Origin: Prevotellaceae bacterium
GTDB lineage: Bacteria > Bacteroidota > Bacteroidia > Bacteroidales > Muribaculaceae
Reading direction: 5' to 3'
Length of the DNA: 64,000 nt
Assembly: GCA_021772015.1 (NCBI GenBank)
Contig: JAETNS010000004.1
Span: 124,001-188,000, forward strand
Part shown: positions 29,044 through 37,729 of the stretch, in pieces
How the letters are laid out: each line of letters opens with the position of its first letter
Numbering within the stretch: the stretch's first letter is position 1
Translations under genes and position numbers: made by a program
The notes under the pieces: generated by a model
The model's database searches: none
Seen by the model: the letters and a program-made list of their open reading frames with translations, nothing else
Told to the model about the DNA's origin: nothing

Positions 29044-29775
29044 TCAAAGTCTTCCGGAATTAAGTTTATAATCATACGAATGCCGGCCTTCGGCCCGGAA
29101 ATCCGATTGATAACGCTTCAACACATGTTTGAAAACTTCTTCATAACGAGGAATAAACAGGTCCTCGTGATTTTCCATTTTTCCCAGGATCTCACCGGCC
29201 AGAGGTAATGTCTGTGACAAATCATTCATTCCGTTATTGAAAGCGGTGCCTTTGATAGATCCCGGCGAGACATTCAGAATCCTGTTACATGTACCCTTTT
29301 TTTCCAACTCGACGTTAACGCTTTCCATGAATATCTTGAGAGCAGCCTTTGTCGCCCCGTACACACTGAAAAACGGGGAGGACATGAATCCGGCAATACT
29401 CCCCATGACCCCACAATAAAATTCCTTTTCATCCAGGAGCTTACTATAAAAATGCCGTATGATTCTTATAGGAGCAATCGCATTCACGGAAAAACTTGAT
29501 ATTATTGTTTTCTCGTCAATATTCTCAAACAATGAAAGCCGCCCGAACCCCGCAGTGATCACTAATGTATCGATATCCTTGAAACTATCAAAAAACGAAT
29601 AGTCTTCATTCTCAAGATCGAATAACTCCATCCTGAATTTGTGCTTGACATACGCAGCGTCAACAGGCACGCGATCCACTATGGAGACTGTTTCCACATC
29701 CTCCCTTTCGGCAAGAAGCGTTGCGATTGCAAGCCCTATGCCATTTGCGCCACCAACCACCAAGGCATTCTTCAT
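29044..29775 (-). CDS. Short-chain dehydrogenase/reductase
   Basis: This 243-residue Rossmann-fold oxidoreductase has the NAD(P)-binding motif VVGGANGIGLAIA (residues 6-18), the structural LVITAGFG (NAG-like) and the catalytic pair in YGATKAALK (YxxxK), with GSIAGF providing the serine. It overlaps the upstream cytidylyltransferase-Gfo/Idh gene by 4 bases, so the two are translationally coupled. By analogy with CDP-ribitol and CDP-glycerol pathways it may reduce a keto-sugar phosphate to the polyol phosphate. Substrate is inference. Confidence 0.85.
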   Translation of the reverse strand: MKNALVVGGANGIGLAIATLLAEREDVETVSIVDRVPVDAAYVKHKFRMELFDLENEDYSFFDSFKDIDTLVITAGFGRLSLFENIDEKTIISSFSVNAIAPIRIIRHFYSKLLDEKEFYCGVMGSIAGFMSSPFFSVYGATKAALKIFMESVNVELEKKGTCNRILNVSPGSIKGTAFNNGMNDLSQTLPLAGEILGKMENHEDLFIPRYEEVFKHVLKRYQSDFRAEGRHSYDYKLNSGRL

Positions 29776-31127
29776 ATCTTATACAGATTAATTTCATTCG
29801 TGAATTGCTCCATGACATCAGCCATGAATACCGACTCTTTCCGGCGTAGTCGAGAAGTGGAGAATCTTCTATTGATTATACAGGATATGAACTCCTGTAT
29901 CTCGTAGCGCAATCCGGCTCCATCCCATTTGTAAAAAAACTTCTTGTTGGAATTCTGATCTTCATAACGCAGCTCGAAATAATCTGTCTTCCACCATGGC
30001 GCGGGGACATATGCATATCCCTTCGTGCCGGAAATCACAAGATTTCCCTCGGTCTTCACACCAAGACCGACTTTGAATGAGCATGTGGCAGTCGGATACC
30101 GGAACACACCTTTGGTATACATGTCCACACCTTCAATAAATCGAGAATACAAATTAAGGTTAAGCGGATTGCAGCCCATTATCCTCACGATCGGGAGCAA
30201 AGGATAACTTGCGAGTTCATACATTGATCCGCCGGCCTGTACGGGATCGAATTCCCTCAATGATTTCTGATCATCCCATAATTTCGACAAGGAGGCTTCA
30301 ATATCCACCACCTGTCCGATCACACCACTCTTGATCATCACTATCAAGTGTCTAAAGGCGGGACAGTGAGCGGTTTTATTAGCTTCCATCAAAATGAGTC
30401 CGGAATCCTGAGCCAATCTGTAGAGTTCCTTTGCCTGAGAACCCTTCAGAACCATCGGAGTCTCACAAAGGATATGGGCCCCGGCCTCGAGGGATTGCTT
30501 TATTATATCGTAATGGGTCAAATGAGGGGTCGCCACATAGACCGCCTCCACATTCCTTAATAAGTCCGCAAGACTTGAACAGGCTTCGATATTATTATGC
30601 GCGTCACAGTATTTCTCCAGGGCAACAGGATTCGTGTCAAAGGCTCCGACAACATTTATGCCGTTGACGACAGAAGCTTCAGCAGGAAATCGAGAGGCGA
30701 CACGTCCACATCCGATTATTCCCAGTTTGACATCAGGAGTAAGTTTCGCTCTTAACTGAGTGGAACTCACCCCCTCCGTCCTGGGTAAATATCTTACTTC
30801 GCAAAATTCATTAAGATAATCAAATTTACCCTCCCAGTCACTGCCTATTGCAAAGATATCAATGTCATACTTCTGAATGTCATCAATTTTCTGGCCAATA
30901 TATTCTTCAATTATGACTTCGTCTGCTATCCCGGTCGCTTTTACAGAGTCTACTCTTTCCAGCACATTGTTCCGGACATTCAACTTTCCCCGGTCCCTGT
31001 CGAAACCATCGGCAGTCACTCCTACGATCAGATAATCACCCAATGCTTTTGCTCTACGCAGCAAGTTGACATGCCCCTGATGCAATAAGTCGTAAGTCCC
31101 GTATGTGATGACCTTCTTCATGATCAA
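29772..31127 (-). CDS. Fusion of TagD-like cytidylyltransferase and Gfo/Idh/MocA-type oxidoreductase
   Basis: This 451-residue protein has two parts. Residues 1-130 are a glycerol-3-phosphate-type cytidylyltransferase: GTYDLLHQGH (HxGH at 16-19), RVDSV, and RTEGVSSTQLR (117-126). Residues 133-451 are a Gfo/Idh/MocA domain with GIIGCGRVASR. The canonical EKP motif of that family, whose lysine is catalytic, reads ETP here (residues 222-224), so the oxidoreductase may be altered or non-reductive. A CDP-polyol supply role is suggested by the neighbouring SDR and TagB-like genes. The start at M1 or M3 (MKKVITYG) cannot be decided. Confidence 0.82.
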   Translation of the reverse strand: MIMKKVITYGTYDLLHQGHVNLLRRAKALGDYLIVGVTADGFDRDRGKLNVRNNVLERVDSVKATGIADEVIIEEYIGQKIDDIQKYDIDIFAIGSDWEGKFDYLNEFCEVRYLPRTEGVSSTQLRAKLTPDVKLGIIGCGRVASRFPAEASVVNGINVVGAFDTNPVALEKYCDAHNNIEACSSLADLLRNVEAVYVATPHLTHYDIIKQSLEAGAHILCETPMVLKGSQAKELYRLAQDSGLILMEANKTAHCPAFRHLIVMIKSGVIGQVVDIEASLSKLWDDQKSLREFDPVQAGGSMYELASYPLLPIVRIMGCNPLNLNLYSRFIEGVDMYTKGVFRYPTATCSFKVGLGVKTEGNLVISGTKGYAYVPAPWWKTDYFELRYEDQNSNKKFFYKWDGAGLRYEIQEFISCIINRRFSTSRLRRKESVFMADVMEQFTNEINLYKI

Positions 31128-31145
31128 TATCGAATCCTATATAGA

Positions 31146-32231
31146 TTATCGTATTTTACCATTCATGGCAAACGTATCGATATATTGGTTATAATTTTCC
31201 GACATCTTCGACAAAGAAAAACGGCTTAATGCCTTTTTCCTCGCATTGTTTTTGATTTCTGATCGTTTCTCCTGACATTTCAGCAATCTTTCTATGACGT
31301 TGGTAAACTCCTCAACATCATCCTGCGCCAGGAGATAGCCGTCGTTTCCGTTTTCTATCAGATTGTCGGTTATCCCTTTCAAGTCTGTCACCACAGGGAC
31401 AGCCCCGTTGATCATGGCCTCCGCAATCACAAGGCCAAAAGCATCAATATGCGTCGGATACACGAATATGTCTGCTTTAGCCAATAATTCATAAACCTCC
31501 CGGGGCGTTATGATGCCGGTAAACGAAACGATGTTTTTTTTGACTTGATCACAAAGCCTGTTATGCAGCCACCTCGACAGTTCCCCTTCTCCCACAATCG
31601 TAAAATGGAACTCCAGACCTCTCTCAATGAGCTTTTCAATGATCTCCGGTAAGATTTTAACCCCTTTGTGCTCGTAATGCACTCCGACAAATATCAGTTG
31701 CGGGACTGAATTTTGTTTTATCGGCTCGGCAGCCGGAATCTCAACGCCATGAGGAATCACGATTGTCTTGGCGGAATATTTTCCATGAGTAAAATCATTG
31801 AACCTGTCAGCGATCGCTCTCGTTGGCGCGATCCACCCATCCACAAGCCCTCCGTTTATAGAGGCCACGCGATAAAAATCCTCCGTGTTGTTATGAAGCA
31901 CATGTACCACTTTCGGGCGATGCTTCAGGAATGGAAGAACGAACTGGGCCGTCCCGTCATAATTCACTATCAAGATATCAGGCTTATAGCTTTCAATCAG
32001 ACGTTTACACTTCCAATACATCCTGATTTTCCCGCAACTGCCCAACTGCCCGGCACATCCTGCCCCATGTTTCTTCAGTTCTTCCCTTTCAAATTCAGGA
32101 TCAAGTGTGTGTGTGGTCAAGACAGCTGTCTCATGACCTGACTCACTTAGGATTGAGGACAGGTTGAGGACATATCTCCCCAGTCCACTGCCGGGAGTTA
32201 TGAATGGAACTACTTGAAGTACCTTCATCAC
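31146..32231 (-). CDS. Family 4 glycosyltransferase
   Basis: This 361-residue GT-B enzyme begins MMKVLQVVPFITPGSGLGRYV. It has FVGVHYEHKGVKILPEIIEK and the E-x7-E-like motif HIDAFGLVIAEAMING, where Asp replaces the first Glu. It overlaps the preceding DXD glycosyltransferase gene by 4 bases. Function within the repeat-unit pathway cannot be specified. Confidence 0.86.
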   Translation of the reverse strand: MMKVLQVVPFITPGSGLGRYVLNLSSILSESGHETAVLTTHTLDPEFEREELKKHGAGCAGQLGSCGKIRMYWKCKRLIESYKPDILIVNYDGTAQFVLPFLKHRPKVVHVLHNNTEDFYRVASINGGLVDGWIAPTRAIADRFNDFTHGKYSAKTIVIPHGVEIPAAEPIKQNSVPQLIFVGVHYEHKGVKILPEIIEKLIERGLEFHFTIVGEGELSRWLHNRLCDQVKKNIVSFTGIITPREVYELLAKADIFVYPTHIDAFGLVIAEAMINGAVPVVTDLKGITDNLIENGNDGYLLAQDDVEEFTNVIERLLKCQEKRSEIKNNARKKALSRFSLSKMSENYNQYIDTFAMNGKIR

Positions 32232-32965
32232 TTTAATTTTTGGACCAATTTTTCCAATCCTTTATAGACATGCAACATATCATGCCTCCGGCAGAAACGA
32301 TAAAAAATCCCCCTGTCACTGTAATCTACCCAAGAACCATCAAAATGATGAAGAGAATAAATTGTCTTTTTATCAATCTTATTGCTTATATTACAGAAAT
32401 ATTTGGTTGAGAATACATTGACCCCGTTATTTAAGACCTGGTTTTCATCAACCCTTCTAAATCCGTATTTCTCCGCGATTATCGATGAGATTGCCTGAAC
32501 GGTCCCACCGGTTATTCGTCCATCTTCCAAACGGAATGCTTTGTCGTTATAATAGTCAAGGCATTCCCGAGCAAATCCGTTTCCTTTCTCACAGCCAAAA
32601 ACCGAAGCGTCCACACCAAGTCGGTACACCTCAGCATTCTCCTGATATTCGATTCCTATGAAAAAGGAATTGTCGAGAAACCTGTCAAAACGTCTGAAAA
32701 CCTCGACATCCGTATCCAGGTATATCCCCCCCTCGGTATAACATGCGTAAAAACGGCACACATCGGCGACGAATGCCCATTTCTTCTCTTCATACGCCTG
32801 CTTGACAAAAGGGATGGCGTTCACATCGAAATTGTCCTCGTTCCATTCCTTGATCTCATAATCCGGCATGACATCGCGCCAAGTCTTGAGACATTCACGA
32901 ATTAAATGAGGTTTTTTACCTCGTCCGAACCAACAATAATGTATCGTTTTGGGTATCATGTACAA
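32228..32965 (-). CDS. DXD-type glycosyltransferase (OCH1/Gly_transf_sug-like)
   Basis: This 245-residue enzyme starts MYMIPKTIHYCWFGRGKKPH and carries the donor-binding DXD motif in GGIYLDTDVEVFR. The C terminus HHFDGSWVDYSDRG is typical of the group. It is a close paralogue of the gene at 35939-36688; each is paired with a GT8 gene. Start could be M3 (MIPKTIHY). Confidence 0.87.
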   Translation of the reverse strand: MYMIPKTIHYCWFGRGKKPHLIRECLKTWRDVMPDYEIKEWNEDNFDVNAIPFVKQAYEEKKWAFVADVCRFYACYTEGGIYLDTDVEVFRRFDRFLDNSFFIGIEYQENAEVYRLGVDASVFGCEKGNGFARECLDYYNDKAFRLEDGRITGGTVQAISSIIAEKYGFRRVDENQVLNNGVNVFSTKYFCNISNKIDKKTIYSLHHFDGSWVDYSDRGIFYRFCRRHDMLHVYKGLEKLVQKLK

Positions 32966-32969
32966 TAAG

Positions 32970-33917
32970 TCAGGATTGAAGGCTTATCCTATGTTTCTTG
33001 ATGAATTTTTTCAGGTTGACCTTGCAATGGCCGCTAAATTGGGAGACTCCGCATCTTCCCAGCCCGTATTTCACTATGTTCTTGACAATCGTCATTCCTT
33101 TGGAGAAATGCTGAAGTCTGACTCCGCCTACCTGCCGCGCATAACGCCAGAACAACGGGGAATAGATATGGATATTGGTCTCCATGAACCAGGGAGGCAC
33201 GCCTGCATAATGGATAATTCTCGGATCCTCTATCATCCCGGCGAAATCCCCCTTGTATTTGGAGACAAACTCTTCATTCCTGAAATAGGAGTTCATCGTC
33301 TCGTATTTCAAGGGAAGAAGCATCTTTGAGTCCCGACAGACATAATTGATGGCATCCTGATCGGGATATCTCAGCTTGTCGGCATTGTCTCGGGCATATC
33401 CGAGGATTGTTGATGACACCTGATGCTCTCTGAAATAGTCAAGATTCATCAACAGAACACCTGAACAGATATAGCCTGCGTCTTTAGGATATTCAAGCCG
33501 ATTGAATATCTCATCATCAAGGGTCATTATGTCCACACAACCGGCCAAAGAATACCCCTCCATGTCTATCTCAAAAAGGTCGGAAATCGGACCGGCCACC
33601 ACAGTATCGCTATCCAGATACAGAACCCTGTGAACCTCTTCGCCTAATATCATCGGCAGGAAGATTCGATACCATGCACTTCTGGGCCATTCCTGAAGGA
33701 CAAGTCCCCTAACGGTTTCCTCTTCCACCTTATGCAGCTCCACAATTGCCCCCCTGCCTGTGACAAAACTGCGGATTTTCGATATGGCCCCTTGTGAAAG
33801 GTCATCATACAATATGTGGATCCTCACGTTTGCTCCCGGATTATTCTCCAAAAGCGAACATACCGACACAAGGCAATAGTCGACATATTTTTCGTTGATC
33901 GAATAGGCTATGTCCAT
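32970..33917 (-). CDS. Family 8 glycosyltransferase
   Basis: This 315-residue enzyme of the glycogenin/LgtC family has IAYSINEKYVDYCLVSVCSLL at the N terminus, the DXD motif RVLYLDSDTVV, and GYICSGVLLMNLDYFRE followed by PDQDAINYVC, the canonical GT8 order. It lies 4 bases upstream of the DXD glycosyltransferase. It is about half identical by eye to the GT8 at 34988-35929. Retaining transfer of a galactose- or glucose-type sugar is usual for the family. Confidence 0.9.
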   Translation of the reverse strand: MDIAYSINEKYVDYCLVSVCSLLENNPGANVRIHILYDDLSQGAISKIRSFVTGRGAIVELHKVEEETVRGLVLQEWPRSAWYRIFLPMILGEEVHRVLYLDSDTVVAGPISDLFEIDMEGYSLAGCVDIMTLDDEIFNRLEYPKDAGYICSGVLLMNLDYFREHQVSSTILGYARDNADKLRYPDQDAINYVCRDSKMLLPLKYETMNSYFRNEEFVSKYKGDFAGMIEDPRIIHYAGVPPWFMETNIHIYSPLFWRYARQVGGVRLQHFSKGMTIVKNIVKYGLGRCGVSQFSGHCKVNLKKFIKKHRISLQS

Positions 33918-33932
33918 TCTTTTCAGGAATTA

Positions 33933-34986
33933 TCAGTTGGGACAATTCTTCAATTTACCTACAATGTTTTTAGGTCTGACACCCAGCATAATGGTACTCG
34001 TCAAAGGTGATAATCTTATGATGGCTCCGAGGCCCAAAGAGATCAAAGTTACAGGGATGGCCAACACGGACGCACATAGGAAACCCAGGATAGGTGTCCC
34101 GACAAAATCGAAATATTGTCCCCACTCGGAAAGAGCATCCGGCAGTATGAAAAAATGAATATAATAAACGTCAACCGAGCGACGTCCCACAAGTGAGAGG
34201 AACTTGCCAATTCGTGAAGTGACACACATTTCCTGATGTCGGAAGAAAAACATCCATACTATCACGACCGCCAATATCCTTATCATCAAATGGCAAATAC
34301 CTGTCGCCCATCCGAGAGATTCAGTGCCATATAACGCCACGCATGTTTGCGAGACCAAGTACGCCAAAATTACCCCCCCCCAGTATGTCACTGTTATTCA
34401 GGTAGTTAAATACCACCTTATGGTATTTTGCCAAAATCGCCCCCATTACGAAATAGGGATAATTAAAAAATTTGATCGTGCTGAATATTTCAAATACCGG
34501 ATTATTAAAAGACGGATTTCCCGAGATCAACGCAAGCTCGAATATCACGAATGCCACAATTACATGCAGCAAGATCCGTCCCCGGGTCGAGAGGCGCAGG
34601 AATCGACTCGCCATTTCGGTAGCGAGATAAATGACAAAGAAACAGAAGAGCACATAACCAAACCAATAACCCCATTTACTTTCCCTAAGCATAGCCTCAA
34701 CAAAATCATGTTGCTTAATCCAACAAAACAGGCAAAACATTATCGTTGTCGGCACAAGAAGATGGACACATTTCAACTTCAGACTTCTGGAAAATCCTTT
34801 GGCCACCATATTGGGAACGAAAAAGCCGCTTATACAGAAAAACAAAGGCATCCTGACTGCGAGGTTGATCAGATCGTTCAAAGTCGAACTATGATAGAAT
34901 GACATGACACAGCAATGGTATACCACCACCAAGAACATGGCCAGTCCTCTCATTGAGTCAATATAAACTATTCTTTCTTTTTTCAT
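33933..34986 (-). pseudogene. Acyltransferase family 3 membrane protein split by a G9 tract (phase OFF, restorable)
   Basis: Two overlapping frames together make one acyltransferase-3 protein. The N-terminal 200 residues (from 34986) carry IDSMRGLAMFLVVVYHC, with the family's conserved arginine and histidine, and several helices up to NNSDILGGG. At nine G (34373-34381) the frame shifts and stops after about 20 foreign residues. The other frame continues from the tract as GGVILAYLVSQTCVALYG and carries the last helices to 33933. With eight G (or eleven) the frames join as NNSDILGGVILAYLV. The gene thus looks like a switch in the OFF state; a one-base homopolymer error would give the same picture. 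It lies between two GT8 genes. Confidence 0.8.
34373..34381 (-). repeat. Poly-G tract (9 G on the sense strand) inside an acyltransferase gene
   Basis: Nine C on plus, nine G in the sense direction, followed by TAATTT. Eight or eleven G puts the gene in frame; ten would give an immediate TAA stop. Confidence 0.85.
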
Positions 34987-34987
34987 T

Positions 34988-35929
34988 TCAATATAACTTA
35001 TTCAAGCATGAAAAATCCGAGGGCTTCTTGGGAATATAGTCTTTGAAACACGACACACCAGCTCGGCCCAAGATTCCCTTCACCCAAATTCTTATTCTTA
35101 TATGCCACGGATTACCATATTTCTCTGTCACTCCGCCAACCATATCGGCATACTTCCGGAACTCGTCATGATAATAGTGCTTGTCCTTACGCTTTATCCA
35201 GGGATTGCATCCGGCATAATGTATTATCCGTGGGTCATGCAACATATCCTTGACCTCTTCTTCATGAGACTTTATGAAACCGGCATTTGTAAAAAACGGA
35301 GCCAGCATGTCATATTTGAGAGGAAGCAATTTCATTGTAGGGTGACACACGCAATTGATCGAATCCTGATCCGGGAAATCTATCTTTTCGGGATGCTGCA
35401 ATGAGTATTCGATGATCTTGCGGCTTAGACTGTGGCGGCGGAAGTAATCGAGGTTCATCAACAGGACTCCACTGCAAATATATCCGAACTTCTTGGGATA
35501 ACCCAACCGTTTGAATATCCCGTCATAGAATCCCATTATATCCATGCAGCCGGCAAGAGAAACGCCTGACAGATCCATCGCGAAAAGATCCGACAGACTG
35601 CCACACACAATTGTGTCCGTGTCGAGATAGAGGATCCTGTCGATATCTGACTCTACCAACTCTGGAAGAAAAAGACGATACCATGCGTATTTTCCCCACC
35701 CATTCAGAGCCAGATTGCTGACCTTCGAGTCTGGGACTTCGTGGAACGAGACTTGCGCGTTCCGTGATTTAAGAAACCCGATGATTTTTTCTTTTCCCCC
35801 CTCCGAAATAGTGTCAGTCAGTATGTGAAACCAAATGGACGCGCCCTTATTGTTTTCCAACAATGACACCATAGACACAAGGCAATAGTCTATGTAAGGC
35901 TCGTTTATTGCGTAAGCTACATGAAACAT
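34988..35929 (-). CDS. Family 8 glycosyltransferase
   Basis: This 313-residue GT8 enzyme has VAYAINEPYIDYCLVSMVSLL, the DXD motif RILYLDTDTIV and GYICSGVLLMNLDYFRR, then PDQDSINCVC. It is clearly paralogous to 32970-33917 over the whole length, implying a duplication. It lies 9 bases downstream of its DXD-type partner. Acceptor unknown. Confidence 0.9.
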   Translation of the reverse strand: MFHVAYAINEPYIDYCLVSMVSLLENNKGASIWFHILTDTISEGGKEKIIGFLKSRNAQVSFHEVPDSKVSNLALNGWGKYAWYRLFLPELVESDIDRILYLDTDTIVCGSLSDLFAMDLSGVSLAGCMDIMGFYDGIFKRLGYPKKFGYICSGVLLMNLDYFRRHSLSRKIIEYSLQHPEKIDFPDQDSINCVCHPTMKLLPLKYDMLAPFFTNAGFIKSHEEEVKDMLHDPRIIHYAGCNPWIKRKDKHYYHDEFRKYADMVGGVTEKYGNPWHIRIRIWVKGILGRAGVSCFKDYIPKKPSDFSCLNKLY

Positions 35930-35938
35930 CCGATAATG

Positions 35939-36688
35939 CTATTTCAGGTGGAGTACTTTAAGCAATTTTTGGGTCGCGATTGAGAAATGTTTGTACTCAT
36001 ACTGCAGATTGTGGGCCTTGCAATAGCGGAATACAGGACCGCGCCAACTCTCAATCTTGATCCATGACTGGCTGTTGCAATGATAGAAAATCGGACGCGG
36101 GAACTGGGAATATTCCGAATTTCGGATATGTTTTGTCCCGAAAACCTTCACCCCATCCGCAAGGTCTACCTCATCAGGTCCAGGGGTCCATCCATAATGT
36201 TTGCGAAAGACCGGAGTTATCACATTTGGAGCGGGAATCATCTCAAATTTACCGTTAGGCTTGACGAAGGGGCGGCTCTCATAAAACTCCATGCATTCTT
36301 TGATCACTTCATTCTTTGGCTCGACACCCATTATGGCAGCCTCAAGCCAATACTTCTCTTCTTCGCCGGAACGGTATTCCACACCGGTGAAGAATCTGAG
36401 GTTGTGAAGTTCATCCAACCGCTTGAATACCATCACGTCGCTATCGAGATATATCCCCCCGTGATGATATAAGGCATAGAGACGTATGTAGTCTGACACA
36501 AAGGCATACTTTTTGTTCTCCAAAGCTTCTTTGACATACCTTACGCTGTCGAAGTCAAAAGAGGAGGCATCCCATAGCCTGATCTCATAATCGGGAAGCC
36601 GTTTCTTCCAGGTCTTTATGCAGGTCTTTATGAGAGACGGATATTCATCGCCTGAAAACCAGCAGAAATGTATGATTTTGGGTATCAT
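35939..36688 (-). CDS. DXD-type glycosyltransferase (OCH1/Gly_transf_sug-like)
   Basis: This 249-residue enzyme starts MIPKIIHFCWFSGDEYPSL and has the DXD motif in GGIYLDSDVMVFK. The segment KYAFVSDYIRLYALYHHGG is the family signature. It is a paralogue of 32228-32965. Both copies sit beside a GT8 gene, in mirrored order around the phase-variable acyltransferase. Confidence 0.88.
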   Translation of the reverse strand: MIPKIIHFCWFSGDEYPSLIKTCIKTWKKRLPDYEIRLWDASSFDFDSVRYVKEALENKKYAFVSDYIRLYALYHHGGIYLDSDVMVFKRLDELHNLRFFTGVEYRSGEEEKYWLEAAIMGVEPKNEVIKECMEFYESRPFVKPNGKFEMIPAPNVITPVFRKHYGWTPGPDEVDLADGVKVFGTKHIRNSEYSQFPRPIFYHCNSQSWIKIESWRGPVFRYCKAHNLQYEYKHFSIATQKLLKVLHLK

Positions 36689-36701
36689 CGCTCACAAATT
36701 T

Positions 36702-37691
36702 TCAATGGACTAATCTTAAATGAATGAGGCTAAATATTTTGCGTCCCCAAACACCCAAATTGCCACACGTCACCAAAATACAATATAACATCCGATCTTT
36801 CAGTCCGTTTGAATGATAATCACGGAAAAATGCTCTGTATAGCTGTGTGGCCGCCTTTTGAGCCCTGCCGTCGGACGTAAGCTGATTTATCAAGTAATCT
36901 TTAACTTGATAACCACGTAGATTTACTATCTCTATTGTCGGCTTGTTTTTATATATCTCAAGGACAGTAGACATTATCTTAAATACCGGCAATATGTAAT
37001 CGGTTCTATATTTATGGATGGATGTTGGAGGGGTGTAAAAATAGTTGATTCTATTTATTGTCACATAGGTATTGCATCTTTTTAAATATTCCACAACAAA
37101 CAGCTCATCCTCACAATAATGGATTTCCTCATCAAATTTAATATCATACCGGCGAATTATACTCGTGCGAAATAATTTCACAAAAACATACCCTAATACC
37201 TCATATTCAATTTGATGCTCAATCAACATAGCCAAATCCGTGCCCTGGTATTCTGGGATGGGTTTTGGTTTCCGGAAATCGCCGAGTCTATCCGTATATG
37301 CCTGAATACATATGTCATTATCTCCTATATTGTCAATAAATGTCTGCAGCCATGTTGTTGTAACATAATCATCAGAATCACAAAACGCCACGAATTGACC
37401 CTTAGCAATTTTAAGGGCTGAATTCCGAGCCGAAGATACCCCTCCATTAGACTTGTGGATTACTCTGATTCTTGCATCTGATCTTGCGTAGCGGTCACAA
37501 ATTGATCCACTGCTGTCTTCAGAGCCGTCGTCTACGAGAATCAGCTCGAAATCCTTAAACGTCTGCGCCAATATCGAATCTATACACCTTTCCAACAAAT
37601 TCTCGGAATTATAGACCGGAACGATAACTGATATCATTGAGCTGGAATTTTGTTCCGTATTCATGTATTGCACATCATCCAAATTTATCAC
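36702..37691 (-). CDS. Family 2 glycosyltransferase
   Basis: This GT-A enzyme of up to 329 residues has SVIVPVYNSENLLERCIDSIL, LVDDGSEDSSG and the DXD-type FCDSDDYV. The first ATG is at 37691, but MNTEQNSSSMISVIV at 37664 or MISVIVPVYN at 37637 are also possible. The gene is more AT-rich than the housekeeping genes in the window, as are its neighbours, suggesting separate acquisition. It follows the pyruvyl transferase by 38 bases. Confidence 0.88.
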   Translation of the reverse strand: MINLDDVQYMNTEQNSSSMISVIVPVYNSENLLERCIDSILAQTFKDFELILVDDGSEDSSGSICDRYARSDARIRVIHKSNGGVSSARNSALKIAKGQFVAFCDSDDYVTTTWLQTFIDNIGDNDICIQAYTDRLGDFRKPKPIPEYQGTDLAMLIEHQIEYEVLGYVFVKLFRTSIIRRYDIKFDEEIHYCEDELFVVEYLKRCNTYVTINRINYFYTPPTSIHKYRTDYILPVFKIMSTVLEIYKNKPTIEIVNLRGYQVKDYLINQLTSDGRAQKAATQLYRAFFRDYHSNGLKDRMLYCILVTCGNLGVWGRKIFSLIHLRLVH

Positions 37692-37708
37692 AATTTTCTA
37701 TTCACATG

Positions 37709-37729
37709 TCAGATATCGTTTATATCTGA
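37709..37729 (-). repeat. Small hairpin between the pyruvyl transferase and GT2 genes
   Basis: TCAGATAT pairs with ATATCTGA around a 5-base loop, directly after the pyruvyl transferase stop codon. There is no T-run, so it is more likely a processing or attenuation site than a terminator. Confidence 0.35.

Noticed and set aside
29772-31127. Considered that the cytidylyltransferase and Gfo/Idh domains are two genes joined by a sequencing error
   Set aside because: The frame is continuous with no homopolymer at the junction (near residue 130), and such fusions fit the polyol context.
37709-37729. Considered an intrinsic terminator dividing the capsule operon
   Set aside because: The stem is 8 bp, AT-rich and lacks a T-run, so termination is unlikely.
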